Source of the DNA: Streptomyces camponoticapitis
Lineage (GTDB): Bacteria > Actinomycetota > Actinomycetes > Streptomycetales > Streptomycetaceae
Direction: 5' to 3'
Length of the DNA: 64,000 bases
NCBI RefSeq assembly: GCF_014646115.1
Contig: NZ_BMMV01000006.1
Coordinates: 1 to 64,000, forward strand
In this document: in pieces, positions 25,359-34,811 of the stretch
Numbering within the stretch: the first letter of the stretch is position 1
Layout: the number at the start of each line of letters is the position of its first letter
Program-made: the position numbers and the translations under genes
The notes under the pieces: generated by a model
The model's database searches: none
Seen by the model: the letters and a program-made list of their open reading frames with translations, nothing else
Told to the model about the DNA's origin: nothing

Positions 25359-28300
25359 CTATGCGGCGGGCCTCTCCGCCCCGGTCCCGCCGAGCGCCGC
25401 GTCGCGGGCCGCCGCGCTGCCTGCCGCGATCCGGATCTCGGCGCGTTCCATGACGCCGTTGACCGTCACCGCGAGCGTGGCCGAGCCACGGCGCAGCGCC
25501 GTGAGCGTCCCGGTGGCCGGGTCGAACGCCGCCACGTCACGGCGGCCGGCCTTGTGCGGGTCACCGATGTGGACGTTCGGCGAGCCCGACCAGTCCGCGC
25601 TCATCGGGAAGCCGACCGGCACCTTCCTGGTCCCCTGGGTGACGGTCGCCACGACCGCCGCCTCGTCTCCGGGCGCCAGCGCGTCCGGCGCGTCGAGCGT
25701 CAGCGCGTCGGTGTGCGCACGTGTCTGTACGGAGACCCAGTCGGGCCCGCCCTCCCACGGCTCGCGCCGCGCCTCGGACTGCTCGCTCCTGGAGACCTTG
25801 TCGACGCCGACGAGCGACCAGCCGGTGAAGCCGCCCTCGTCGGCCGGGGCCGCCGGGTTCTTCCCGGAGTTGCCGTTGATCAGATACGGGACGCCGTCGA
25901 CACGCGAGGCGTGGAAGACCCCGACGTGGCTGCCGATGAGGCCGGCGCCCTTGCCGGTCGTACGGCGGAAGTCGGCCAGCCAGTTCTCCAGCAGCGCGGC
26001 CTCCTTGCGGTCGCCGAGCTGGCTGCCCTTCTGCACGGTCGGGTCGCGCGGCGGCACATGCTCGATGACCATCACGGAGCTGACCCGCGAGTCGTCGGCC
26101 GCCGCGTCCAACTGGGCGCGCAGGGCCTTGATCTGGGCGTAGCCGCCGCCGCGCAGGGAGAGGCTGGAGGTGTCGAGGGTGACGAAGCGCGTGCCGCCGT
26201 GGTCGAACACCCGTTGTGCGGGGCCGAATTCACCGACGAAGTTGTCGATCTTCCCGCCCATCACCTCGTGGTTGCCCGGCACGTAGTACCAGGGCAGTTC
26301 GTCACCCAGCTCCTCGGTGAGCACGCGCCGCGCGAAGGCGAGGTCCGCGGGTGAACCCTCGTCGACCAGGTCACCGTTGACGACCAGGAAGTCGGGCTTC
26401 GCCGCCTTGATCTCGCGCAGTGTGCGCCGCGCCTGCTGGACGATCGCGCTGTCCGGCTCGCGCGCCACGAACTGCGCGTCGGACATCACGGCGAACTGCC
26501 AGTCCCGGCCCTCGGTCTCGGCGGCCGGATCGATCAACGGGTCGGCGGCGGGCCGCTGTTCGGGCACGTCGACGGTGGGCGGCACCTGGGCCGTCAGCCC
26601 GTCGATGACGATCTCGCCGGTGTACTGCTTGTCGGCCGCGGTCTCCGCGAGATAGAAGCGGAACACGGACAGCGGCATCGCGGCCCCCTGCGGCACCGCG
26701 AAGGTGACCTGCCGCCAGCCGGTCCAGGTGACGTACGGTCCGCGGAGCAGCTGGTCGGACCCGGCCGCGTCCTTGAGGTGCAGCGTCGGCCAGGCGCCCT
26801 TGCCGTCGCCCTTGATCCACAGCTTGAACGACTGCGGCTGGCCGGGCACGGGAATCTGCTGGGGCGGGCTCGCGTACGCGGCGCGGGTCGCCGTCGAGAG
26901 TCCGAAGTCGTACGTCAGCGTCAGACCGGTACCGGTCTGGCCCTCCGGGGTCGCGGCGACCGAACCGGCGGCGCGGGCGTGGCTGAACTTCCAGTCCGCG
27001 GCGTCGTCGAAGGGCGAGACCCGCTGCTCCTCAAGTCCGACGCTGACCGCGAGTGCGGTGGTGACGCCGTCGACCTTCGCCGTGATGAGTCCGGCGCCGC
27101 CGCCGGTCCTGGAGCTGACGGTGAAGGAGCCCTTTCCGTCGTCGGCGATGGCGAAGAGGGCGCGGTCGTAGGTGAGTTCCACGTCGCGCGGCTCCACGGG
27201 CGCGGAGGCACCGTGCGCGTCGAGGCCGACGATGCCGAAGGTGCCGGTCGCCTCGCCGTCGGCGAGGCCGACGCGCGTGGTGGTCGGCTGGATCCGGGCG
27301 AGGTCGTCAAGGACCGTCAGCTCGATGGATCCGTCGGCGCGTCCGCGTTCCGCGTGGACCTCGGTGGTGCCGCTGTGGCGGGCGGTGAACACCCCGTCGT
27401 CGTCGACCCGGCCGACCGAGGACCGTTCGGTCCGCCAGCGGGGGTCGCCCTCGGCGGGGCCGTACGTCTCGTCGTGACCGGCCGCGATGAGAGCGCGGGT
27501 CAGTCCGGGGAAGACACGTTCCGGGTGGCCGCCCTTGACGGGGTCGTCGCCGGGTGCGGCTCCGGCGGGCGTACGTGTCTCGACCCAGAAACCGTCGAGG
27601 CGTCCGCTGCCGTCGGGCGCGGTGAGGGCGAGGCCGTTGGGCACGGTGCGCTCGCTGCCGTCCGACGGGGCGTTCTCCACCTGGAGGGCGTCACTGCCGG
27701 GTTCGCGGGCGACGAGCGTCGAGGAGCCTCCGCCGTCGAGGTTGAGCGCGTTGTACGCGCCCGACTCCTTCATCATCACGGCGAGCTCGGTGAGGGTCAC
27801 ACCACCGCTGTCGGCCTGGCGGCCGTCGACGGTGATCACGCGCATCTCGCTGCCGTCCTTGGAGAATCCGACGGCCGTGCGGGGCGCGGCGGTGTTGTTG
27901 CCCTGGCCCTCGTGGTTCTGCGCCACTCCGTCGACGACGAGGAGTTCACGTCCGCCGACGGCGGTACGCGGCAGGGGCCCGCCGTTGGTGCGCGGGCTGT
28001 ACTCGACGGTCACCGGGTCGCCGGGGCGCAGCGCGTTGAGCTGTACGGCTCCGGCCTCCCGCCCGACCAGGACGGTGGTGCCGGGCTCGATCGGGCCGGT
28101 GCCGGGCCTGTCGGTGACGGTGACGACCTTGCCGTCACGTACGGCGACCTCGGCGACCGGTGTCGCCGTGTCCACGGTGAGCGCGCGGTTGGCCTGGCCC
28201 CAGGCGGTGTTGTACGCGCCGATGCCGCCGGCGGGTACGTTCGCGGCGTTGTACGCGGCGAGGGGGTGCGGTCCGGCCGGCAGCGTCAGGGTGCCGTCGA

Positions 28301-28880
28301 AGTACAGCTCCAGTACGCGCCCCGCGTTCTCGGGGCCGATGCCGACGGCCCGGTTGGCACCGGCGGCGGGCGACTGGGTGAGCGCGCCGTCCTTGATGCC
28401 GGGGCCCTGCGGTGCGCCGGTCTCGTTGATGTCGAAGAAGTCGGCGTTGATGGCCGCGACGGTACGGCGGCCCTTGCCGGGGTCGTGACCTGCGGCGAGC
28501 TCGGAGACGCTGCGGCGGTCGGCGACCTTGCCCGAGGAGAGGTAGTCGGCCCGGACGCCGCCGTCGTCGAGGTCGAACGAGAGCGTGTCGACGCGCAGCC
28601 ACTTGTCGGATTCGAGACGGTCGTACGAGGTGAGGCTGACGCCCGGCGCCACGGGCCGGGAACTGCGCGCGGTCTCGATGCCGTCGCCGTCGACGACGGA
28701 TCTGGGTGCGCCCGCCGGTCTGCTGGCCGGTGGTGGCGTGACGGGTCGCAGTACCTCGGCGGCGTTGCCGGGACGGGGGTCGGGGGTGGAGTCGGCGACG
28801 GACGGGGTGATGGCTCCCGTCGTCAGTGCGGTGATCGCCGCGAGCAGCACGACGGATCGGCGGGCAGTGCCTGGACCCAC
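25359..28880 (-). CDS. Secreted phosphodiester glycosidase-metallophosphoesterase fusion
   Basis: A 1173-residue exported protein. A signal peptide (about 1-30) is followed by a phosphodiester glycosidase (NAGPA-type) domain at about 130-420, marked by AAINADFFDINETGAPQGPG and LNLDGGGSSTLVAR. Ig-like/BIG2 beta domains follow (about 460-640), then a carbohydrate-binding-like sandwich (about 650-770). A calcineurin-type phosphatase (about 795-1090) carries VMSDAQF, NGDLVDEG, PGNHEVMGG and SHVGVFHA. Another BIG2-like segment closes it. The first metal motif reads DxQ instead of DxH, as in CPPED1-like enzymes. The two catalytic modules could remove a sugar-phosphate and then dephosphorylate it outside the cell. 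Possible substrates are wall teichoic acid or other phosphoglycans, which is an inference. Confidence 0.85.
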   Translation of the reverse strand: MGPGTARRSVVLLAAITALTTGAITPSVADSTPDPRPGNAAEVLRPVTPPPASRPAGAPRSVVDGDGIETARSSRPVAPGVSLTSYDRLESDKWLRVDTLSFDLDDGGVRADYLSSGKVADRRSVSELAAGHDPGKGRRTVAAINADFFDINETGAPQGPGIKDGALTQSPAAGANRAVGIGPENAGRVLELYFDGTLTLPAGPHPLAAYNAANVPAGGIGAYNTAWGQANRALTVDTATPVAEVAVRDGKVVTVTDRPGTGPIEPGTTVLVGREAGAVQLNALRPGDPVTVEYSPRTNGGPLPRTAVGGRELLVVDGVAQNHEGQGNNTAAPRTAVGFSKDGSEMRVITVDGRQADSGGVTLTELAVMMKESGAYNALNLDGGGSSTLVAREPGSDALQVENAPSDGSERTVPNGLALTAPDGSGRLDGFWVETRTPAGAAPGDDPVKGGHPERVFPGLTRALIAAGHDETYGPAEGDPRWRTERSSVGRVDDDGVFTARHSGTTEVHAERGRADGSIELTVLDDLARIQPTTTRVGLADGEATGTFGIVGLDAHGASAPVEPRDVELTYDRALFAIADDGKGSFTVSSRTGGGAGLITAKVDGVTTALAVSVGLEEQRVSPFDDAADWKFSHARAAGSVAATPEGQTGTGLTLTYDFGLSTATRAAYASPPQQIPVPGQPQSFKLWIKGDGKGAWPTLHLKDAAGSDQLLRGPYVTWTGWRQVTFAVPQGAAMPLSVFRFYLAETAADKQYTGEIVIDGLTAQVPPTVDVPEQRPAADPLIDPAAETEGRDWQFAVMSDAQFVAREPDSAIVQQARRTLREIKAAKPDFLVVNGDLVDEGSPADLAFARRVLTEELGDELPWYYVPGNHEVMGGKIDNFVGEFGPAQRVFDHGGTRFVTLDTSSLSLRGGGYAQIKALRAQLDAAADDSRVSSVMVIEHVPPRDPTVQKGSQLGDRKEAALLENWLADFRRTTGKGAGLIGSHVGVFHASRVDGVPYLINGNSGKNPAAPADEGGFTGWSLVGVDKVSRSEQSEARREPWEGGPDWVSVQTRAHTDALTLDAPDALAPGDEAAVVATVTQGTRKVPVGFPMSADWSGSPNVHIGDPHKAGRRDVAAFDPATGTLTALRRGSATLAVTVNGVMERAEIRIAAGSAAARDAALGGTGAERPAA

Positions 28881-29132
28881 AAGTTCTCCTGTTGTACGGG
28901 CGGTTGGCGCCGGTGGTAAGCGCTGTCAGCCGCCCAGCATCGCCGTGTGTGCCCTGGTTCGCCAGGGGTTCGCGGACACGTCGGGGCGAACTTGGGGCAC
29001 CGGGGACGTGACGTGGGACTGCCCGCGGGGGTCCGGGGACCTATCTGCTCGAAGAACTGATGATGCGCCAGAAGGGCTTGAGTGATGCCCGGATACGCCG
29101 CCGTGGCCTCACGTGTCGTCGGCGGCCGGGAC

Positions 29133-30860
29133 CTACGGGGCGCCCGTCGTGGCCGGTCCGTCGTACGCCGCGCGTCGCGGGACCCAGCGCATCAGCAGCA
29201 GGGCCATGTCGTCGCCGCCGCCGCGCTCCCCCACCATGTCGCCCAGACCGTCGGCCAGTTCCTGGATGTCGTCCGGACCGTCCTGTACGGCCCGCGCCAG
29301 CCGGTCGAGGCCCGCGTCGAGCGAGGCTCCCGGCCGCTCCACCAGACCGTCGGTGTAGATGAGAAGGGTCTCGCCGGGAACGAGGTTCGCCCGGGTCATC
29401 GGGTAGTCGACGGCGCCGCGTCCGCCCGCACCGTCCGCGATGCCCAGGGGCAGGCCGCCCTCGGTGGTGAGAGTGACGCAGGTGCCGTCGCCGCAGCGCA
29501 CCATCGGTTCGAGGTGTCCCGCCCGGACGATCTGGAGCGCCCCTGTCGACAGGTCGACTTCCGCATACGTACAGGTGGCGAAGCGCTCGGTGTCCAGCTC
29601 ATGGAGGAAGGTGGAGGCGCGCGCCATCGCCGTGGCGGGTGAGTGCTCCTCGGAGACATACGCCCACAGCACCATCCTCAGCTGTCCCATCACGGCGGCG
29701 GCGTCCGTGTCGTGGCCCTGGACGTCACCGATCATCAGCCCCACCCGGTCGCCGGGCAGCGGGACCACGTCGTACCAGTCGCCGCCTACGTCACGTCCGG
29801 CCTTGGCCGCCCGGTAGCGGACCGCGATCTCCGCGCCGGGGACGTCGGGGATACGGTGCGGCAGCATCGCCTGCTGCAGGCTCTCGGCGAGATCGTGCTC
29901 CTGCTCGAAGAGCATCGCGCGCTGGAGGCTCTGGGCGATGCTGCTGCTGAGCGTGATCAGGAGGTTGCGCTCCTCACCGGTGAAGCCGCCGTGCCGGGGG
30001 TAGAGCATGCCGAGCACGCCGATGGGTCTGCCCTGGGCGATCAGGGGGAGATACGCGCCCGAGGCGACCGGGAGATGTTCGATGTGCTCCCAGAGCGGAG
30101 GGAAGCAGCGCCGGAATTCCTCTCGCGAGGTGATGTAACGGGGTCGCAGCGTACGCACCACCTCGCTCATCGGGAACTGCCCGTCGATCCGCGTGTACCG
30201 CAGCTCCGGGACGTACAGCCCGATGCTCCCCTCGCCGACGAGATGGACCCGCCCCTTCTCGACGATCCCGAGCATCACGCTCACCGCGCCGAGATTGCTG
30301 AGCGCCTCGGTGTCCCTGAGCGCGTCGGTGACATCGTTCACGGTCGTCGCGCGGGCCAGCAGGGCGGTGACCCGGCGGACCATACCGGTGAGCCGGCGAC
30401 GGGTCTCGACCAGCTCGATGCGCTTGGCGGCGTCCTCCAGCTCCCGGGTCGCGTCGCGCACTACGCCGATGACCCGGTAGGCGACGCCTTCCGCGTCGCG
30501 CAGGAGGTGGCCCTGGGTGTGGAGCCAGCGCGGCGACCCGTCACGGCAGTGGATCTGGAAGTACGCCCCGTAGACGTCCTTGCCGCCCTTGACCGACGGC
30601 CGGATCAGCGTGTCCAGCCGCTCCAGCTCCTCCGGCGGCACCCGGTTGGCGACGGCCATGTCGCCCTGGTACTCGTCGGGGCGCAGGTCGAACACCTCGA
30701 GCGCGCCCGGGTCCAGATGCATCGCCCTGGTGTGCAGATCGATGTCGAAGCTGCCCATGCGGTTGTACGCGAGTGTGAGACCCGGGTCGGCAGGCCACGC
30801 CAGTCCGGACGAGTCCGTGGGCTCGTGAAGAGGAGGGCCGGGCGGCTGTTCGGCACTCAC
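29133..30860 (-). CDS. PAS-GAF-SpoIIE protein serine phosphatase
   Basis: A 575-residue cytosolic signalling protein. PAS-like domain at about 25-135 (NRMGSFDIDLHTRAMHLDPG, then SPRWLHTQGHLLRDAEGVAY); GAF domain at about 165-320; PP2C/SpoIIE phosphatase at about 340-565 with metal ligands in GRDVGGDWYDVVPL, GLMIGDVQGHDTDAAAVMGQ and GGGDDMALLLMRW. Such proteins dephosphorylate anti-anti-sigma factors in sigma-F/sigma-B type partner switching. A SigF-family factor is encoded in this window at 43503, but without a nearby anti-sigma gene. The GTG at 30860 has GAGGGG upstream. No HATPase kinase domain is attached, unlike many Streptomyces relatives. Confidence 0.88.
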   Translation of the reverse strand: MSAEQPPGPPLHEPTDSSGLAWPADPGLTLAYNRMGSFDIDLHTRAMHLDPGALEVFDLRPDEYQGDMAVANRVPPEELERLDTLIRPSVKGGKDVYGAYFQIHCRDGSPRWLHTQGHLLRDAEGVAYRVIGVVRDATRELEDAAKRIELVETRRRLTGMVRRVTALLARATTVNDVTDALRDTEALSNLGAVSVMLGIVEKGRVHLVGEGSIGLYVPELRYTRIDGQFPMSEVVRTLRPRYITSREEFRRCFPPLWEHIEHLPVASGAYLPLIAQGRPIGVLGMLYPRHGGFTGEERNLLITLSSSIAQSLQRAMLFEQEHDLAESLQQAMLPHRIPDVPGAEIAVRYRAAKAGRDVGGDWYDVVPLPGDRVGLMIGDVQGHDTDAAAVMGQLRMVLWAYVSEEHSPATAMARASTFLHELDTERFATCTYAEVDLSTGALQIVRAGHLEPMVRCGDGTCVTLTTEGGLPLGIADGAGGRGAVDYPMTRANLVPGETLLIYTDGLVERPGASLDAGLDRLARAVQDGPDDIQELADGLGDMVGERGGGDDMALLLMRWVPRRAAYDGPATTGAP

Positions 30861-31008
30861 GGGCCCCTCTTCCCAGTCGTGGGCACGGCGGGTCGGTCGC
30901 GGTCGGAGGCTTCTGCTGTCAATTGTGTGCGCATCACCCGTATGGACCGCAAGTGGGTAATACGGGTCGGTACGTACCGTACGAGGCGCCGCGAGGTTCC
31001 GCGACCGC

Positions 31009-31725
31009 TCAGCGGGCGTCCCCACCGGGCTCGTCGGCCTGCCGGACGGCCTCCGAGGGGCCGGGATGTCCGGTGATCAGCAGCTGGAGTGCGGGGGCGT
31101 ACAGATCCGCCAGTTGTTCGGCGGTGGCGAGCTCGCCGGCGCCGGGGCGGTGGAGGCTGAGGGTCGCGCCGAGCCCGAGGAGCTGGCCGGTGATCAGCTC
31201 CGCCCTCAGCTCACGCCGGGGCCCGTCGATGAGACCGGCGAGCCGGGCGGTGACCTGCTCGCGGAAGCGCTCCCGCAGCAGGGTCCGCTCGTCCATGTTG
31301 CCGAGGGAGAAGACGACGCGGAGCAGGGGGTCGGAGAGGTTCTCGCGACGCAGTCGGACGATGGTGAGTACGAGGTGCCTGCCGAGCTCCGCGGGCGCGG
31401 CGGCGAAGAGTCTGTCGGCGGCGGGGCCGAAGTCGGCGACGGTGTTGAAGAGCCGCTCCTTGGTACCGAAGCGTTTGACGATGAGCGAGGCGCTGACGCC
31501 CGCGTCGGCGGCGATGCCGCGCATGGTCACCTCGGCGTACGGGCGCTGGGTGAAGGCGCGGCGGGCGGCCCGCAGAATCGCGAAACGACCGGTGCCGGGG
31601 TCGGCGCCGGAGTCAGCGGCGAGGTCGGGGGCCGGGGCCGCGCCCGTGTCCGGGCCTGAGCTCGCGCCGGGGTCCTTGCCCGGGTCCGTCGCCTCGTCGG
31701 GCGAGGCGGCATGTCCGGTCGTCAT
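31009..31725 (-). CDS. TetR-family regulator, downstream of MFS gene
   Basis: A 238-residue regulator. A disordered Asp/Pro/Gly-rich N-terminal extension of about 45 residues precedes the helix-turn-helix (RRAFTQRPYAEVTMRGIAAD, then AGVSASLIVKRFGTKERLF). The C-terminal helical ligand domain ends near 225. The ATG at 31725 has GGAGGG upstream and overlaps the MFS stop by four bases (ATGA), so translation is coupled and the regulator is made with the transporter. It probably represses the operon in response to the exported compound. Confidence 0.87.
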   Translation of the reverse strand: MTTGHAASPDEATDPGKDPGASSGPDTGAAPAPDLAADSGADPGTGRFAILRAARRAFTQRPYAEVTMRGIAADAGVSASLIVKRFGTKERLFNTVADFGPAADRLFAAAPAELGRHLVLTIVRLRRENLSDPLLRVVFSLGNMDERTLLRERFREQVTARLAGLIDGPRRELRAELITGQLLGLGATLSLHRPGAGELATAEQLADLYAPALQLLITGHPGPSEAVRQADEPGGDAR

Positions 31726-33272
31726 GCGCCCTCCTCGGCGAACCCTCGGCTTGCTGCGTGCTCCTTCCCGACCGTACCCGCCTTCGCCGCCGGGGCGCGG
31801 CCCGGCAGGCAGAGGGTGACGGCCAGGGCGAGTACGGCCGCGCCCGCGGCGACGAGGAAGACCAGCAGATAGGCGTGGAGGGTCGGTGCCGTGCGTCCGG
31901 CGGTCCGGAAGGTGATGTTGGCGAGCACGGCGGCGACCACCGCGCTGCAGAAGGCCTGTCCGACGGACCGCATCAGGGTGTTGAGGCCGTTGGCCGCGCC
32001 TGTCTCCCCCGCCGGGACCGCGCGCATGACGAGGGCGGGCAGGGCGGAGTAGGCGATGGCGGTGCCCGCCGCCACGACCGTGGCGCCGCCGATGATCGGC
32101 CACAGGCTGTGGCTGGTGAAGAAGCGCACGACGTACCCGACGGCCATCACCGCGGCGGCGAGAGCCAGAGCAGTCTTGGGGCCGTACTTCGCGGAGATCC
32201 GGGCCGAGACCGGCGACAGCGCCACCATCGCGAGACCGCCGGGCAGCAGACAGAGCCCGCCGACCACTATCGAGGCGCCGAGGCCGTAGCCAGTACTCGT
32301 GGGTTCCTGCACCAGCTGCGCGGTGACGAGGGAGTTCGCGTAGAAGGCGAACCCGATGAGCAGGGCGGCGATGTTCGTCAGCAGCACGGCGGGGCGCGCG
32401 GACACCCGCAGGTCGACCATGGGGGACGTGGTGCGCAGCTCGTACACGCCCCAGAGCAGCCCGACGGCGAGCGCGGTCACGAGCAGGCCGACGGTGGGCA
32501 GGGAGGTCCAGCCCCAGTCCGCGCCCTGGGTGACGGCGAGCAGCAGACTGACGAGGGTCACGGAGAGTCCGAGCGCGCCGATGGCGTCGAACCGGCCCCG
32601 GGTACGGAGCGGCGACTCCGGAACGCAGCTCAGGACGAGCACGATGTCGACCAGTCCCAGGACGGCGGACGCCCAGAACATGGTGTGCCAGTCGAAGTTC
32701 TGGACCACGAGGGCGGCGACCGGCAGTCCGACGGCCGCGCCGATGCCGAGGGTCGAGCTCATGAGGGCGACGGAGGACAGCAGCCTCGCGGGCGGAAGCT
32801 CGTCGCGCATGATACTGATGCCGAGCGGTACGACGGCGAGCGCGGCGCCCTGGAGGGCCCGGCCTGCGATCAGTACACCGATCTGGGAGCTGAGAGCACA
32901 CAGGACCGACCCGGCGACGAGCACACCGAGCGACGCGATGAGGACTTTGCGCTTGCCGTACATGTCGCCGACGCGGCCGAGTACGGGTGTGAAGACCGCA
33001 CCGGTCAGCAGCGTGATCGTGACGAGCCAGCTCGCCGCCGCCGGTGTGCTGCCCGTGAGGGAGGGGACGTGCGGGAGCAGGGGGACGACGAGGGTCTGCA
33101 TCACGGCGACCACGACGCCGCAGAAGGCCAGGACGGCCACGAGGAAGCGGCGTCGCCGCCCCTCCACGGGCTCGGGCCGCGAATCCCTCTCCCGCCCTGG
33201 TTCCGGCACCGACCGCGCTGACGGGCCTGACTCCGAATCCGGTTCCGGCCCCGGTATGGGCGCTGCGGGCAT
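31722..33272 (-). CDS. MFS drug-resistance transporter (DHA2-like)
   Basis: A 516-residue, 14-helix MFS exporter. The N-terminal 45 residues are polar and Pro/Arg/Glu-rich, before helix 1 (VAVLAFCGVVVAVMQTLVVPLL). Motif A is GRVGDMYGKRKVLIASLG. The motif C region is SSTLGIGAAVGLPVAALV. The start is the ATG at 33272, with GGAG 5 bases upstream; an earlier in-frame ATG at 33332 lacks one. First gene of an operon with the TetR regulator. Substrate not evident. It resembles the other exporter at 21592 only at family level. Confidence 0.88.
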   Translation of the reverse strand: MPAAPIPGPEPDSESGPSARSVPEPGRERDSRPEPVEGRRRRFLVAVLAFCGVVVAVMQTLVVPLLPHVPSLTGSTPAAASWLVTITLLTGAVFTPVLGRVGDMYGKRKVLIASLGVLVAGSVLCALSSQIGVLIAGRALQGAALAVVPLGISIMRDELPPARLLSSVALMSSTLGIGAAVGLPVAALVVQNFDWHTMFWASAVLGLVDIVLVLSCVPESPLRTRGRFDAIGALGLSVTLVSLLLAVTQGADWGWTSLPTVGLLVTALAVGLLWGVYELRTTSPMVDLRVSARPAVLLTNIAALLIGFAFYANSLVTAQLVQEPTSTGYGLGASIVVGGLCLLPGGLAMVALSPVSARISAKYGPKTALALAAAVMAVGYVVRFFTSHSLWPIIGGATVVAAGTAIAYSALPALVMRAVPAGETGAANGLNTLMRSVGQAFCSAVVAAVLANITFRTAGRTAPTLHAYLLVFLVAAGAAVLALAVTLCLPGRAPAAKAGTVGKEHAASRGFAEEGA

Positions 33273-33492
33273 CTGCTCTCCGTAGATCTGTGGCGATGAC
33301 CTCCGTGACGACGTGTGGCGGAGGGGGTGCACAAGCGTTCACCCCGAGGGTAAACACTCGTACACCCCTTTGTCACATGCTCTTCTCCCACCAATTGGGT
33401 CAATTTCGTTACCGAGTGTGCGTTTGCGCGTTGAACGTGCGTGAAGGCCGCGCATCCTGCGGCTGGGCTCGAAACGTTCAAGGAGAAACTTG

Positions 33493-33768
33493 ATGTCGCG
33501 TATCGCGAAGGCAGCTGCTGTTCTCGTCGGCACGGGCGCCGTGCTGGCCGGCGGTGCCGGTATGGCCGCTGCCGACGCCGGCGCCGAGGGCGCGGCCGTC
33601 GGTTCGCCCGGAGTCCTTTCCGGCAACCTGATCCAGGTGCCTGTGCACATCCCGGTCAACCTCTGCGGCAACACCGTTGACGCGATCGGTCTGCTCAACC
33701 CGGCGTTCGGCAACACGTGCGTCAACGCCGACGCCGAGAAGCAGCACGACGGCGGCTACGGCCGCTGA
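33493..33768 (+). CDS. Short chaplin (hydrophobic aerial-hypha surface protein)
   Basis: A 91-residue secreted amyloid-forming surfactant. The Sec signal peptide is residues 1 to about 28. A single chaplin domain (about 37-78) reads GSPGVLSGNLIQVPVHIPVN...LLNPAFGNTCVN, with the two conserved cysteines Cys58 and Cys76 forming the disulphide. It is the short type (like ChpD-H), with no sortase signal. It ends in an unusual charged tail (ADAEKQHDGGYGR) that most short chaplins lack. The start is the ATG at 33493, with AAGGAG 7 bases upstream. Chaplins coat aerial hyphae and lower surface tension, which supports a Streptomyces origin. Confidence 0.93.
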   Translation: MSRIAKAAAVLVGTGAVLAGGAGMAAADAGAEGAAVGSPGVLSGNLIQVPVHIPVNLCGNTVDAIGLLNPAFGNTCVNADAEKQHDGGYGR

Positions 33769-33778
33769 GCCTCCGGCA

Positions 33779-33809
33779 CAGGGGCGTACGTCTTCGATGT
33801 ACGCCCCTG
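33779..33809. terminator. Chaplin gene terminator
   Basis: CAGGGGCGTAC (33779-33789) and GTACGCCCCTG (33799-33809) pair perfectly around a 9-base loop, 10 bases after the chaplin stop. Confidence 0.75.
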
Positions 33810-33836
33810 GCTCGGGTTCTTGACTGAGGCATGAGG

Positions 33837-33872
33837 CAACGGCCTCCCGCATTTCGATGCGGGAGGCCGTTG
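33837..33872. terminator. 16-bp hairpin with TTCG tetraloop
   Basis: CAACGGCCTCCCGCAT (33837-33852) and ATGCGGGAGGCCGTTG (33857-33872) are exact inverse complements around TTCG, an exceptionally stable tetraloop. It lies 51 bases after the tyrosinase stop on the minus strand and terminates it, with the previous hairpin serving the chaplin gene. Confidence 0.85.
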
Positions 33873-33923
33873 TGCGTGGAGGCCGGGCTCCGGGAGACGC
33901 CGCGCGGCAACGCGGGGCGGGGC

Positions 33924-34790
33924 TCAGGCTTCGTACCGGTACAGAGCCCTGTGGCTGAGCACCTCCGACGGCTTCGTCCGCCACGGCGGCATGGGCTCGT
34001 CCAGGCTGATGGCCCGGCCCGACTGCGGATCGTCGTCGTCCAGCTTCCGCCGCGGCAGATAGGTCGCCTTCGGGTGCTTCTGCTGCCAGCGGTCCCAGAG
34101 AAGATCCACGAAGGAGTGATGGAGCCAGAAGACCGGGTCGTGGGGCGCGGTCGCCCCCAGCATCTGGCCACCCACCCACCGGTGGACACGGTTGTGGTTG
34201 CGCCACCGTGTCCTGTCGCTGCCCGCCGTCCAGCCTTCGAGACGGTTGCGGAAACCGCGGGTGACAGTGGAGTCCCAGGGCGCGGCGTCGTAGACCGGCT
34301 CGTTCATCGCCCAGGCCAGCTCGTTCTTGGTGGGCAGCGCGATCGGGGAGGTGGGGCGGCCGAAGGCGCGCACGAGGAACTTGCGCTCCAGCACCCCGTC
34401 GTTGATGGTCCAGTTGCCCGCCGCGTAGGCGAAGGCCCCGGTCGTCACCTGCCCGTCGGACGAACGGCCGTCGCCGCCCAGGAAGTCCTCGGACCAGAGG
34501 GACGCGGCCGGCGTGTTGTCGGTCGTCCAGTCCCAGTACGGCACCGTCACCTTGGGGTCGATGCGCTGGAGCGCCCGCTCGAACTCCAGCAGATACTTGC
34601 GGTGCCACGGCAGGAACGTCGGCGCCATATGTCCGGTCCGGGGCCCGCCGTCGCCGTCGGCCCGGTAGTACCGGACATGCTGGCGGACGAAGTCGTCGTA
34701 ACCGCCCTGGCGTTTGAGCTCCAGGAGCGTGGTGACGAAGCGCTTCTTCTCCGCGCTGGTGAGATTCCGCTGATTCTTTCTGATGTGCAC
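33924..34790 (-). CDS. melC2: Tyrosinase MelC2
   Basis: A 288-residue type-3 copper monooxygenase that oxidises phenols and catechols to quinones for melanin. CuA ligands: His38 (RQHVRYY), His54 (GHMAP), His63 (LPWHRKYLLEFE). CuB ligands: His199 and His203 (NHNRVHRWVGG) and His225 (DPVFWLHHSFVD). Length and motifs match Streptomyces MelC2. It has no signal peptide of its own and would be carried out by the Tat-exported helper encoded 21 bases upstream. All copper ligands are intact, so an active enzyme is expected. Confidence 0.95.
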   Translation of the reverse strand: MHIRKNQRNLTSAEKKRFVTTLLELKRQGGYDDFVRQHVRYYRADGDGGPRTGHMAPTFLPWHRKYLLEFERALQRIDPKVTVPYWDWTTDNTPAASLWSEDFLGGDGRSSDGQVTTGAFAYAAGNWTINDGVLERKFLVRAFGRPTSPIALPTKNELAWAMNEPVYDAAPWDSTVTRGFRNRLEGWTAGSDRTRWRNHNRVHRWVGGQMLGATAPHDPVFWLHHSFVDLLWDRWQQKHPKATYLPRRKLDDDDPQSGRAISLDEPMPPWRTKPSEVLSHRALYRYEA

Positions 34791-34811
34791 CGTCGAGGGT
34801 CCTCCCTGCGG

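Noticed and set aside
26778..28919. Long plus-strand frame opposite the glycosidase/phosphatase fusion
   Set aside because: Amino acid composition is repetitive and domain-free, while the minus strand shows clear catalytic motifs.
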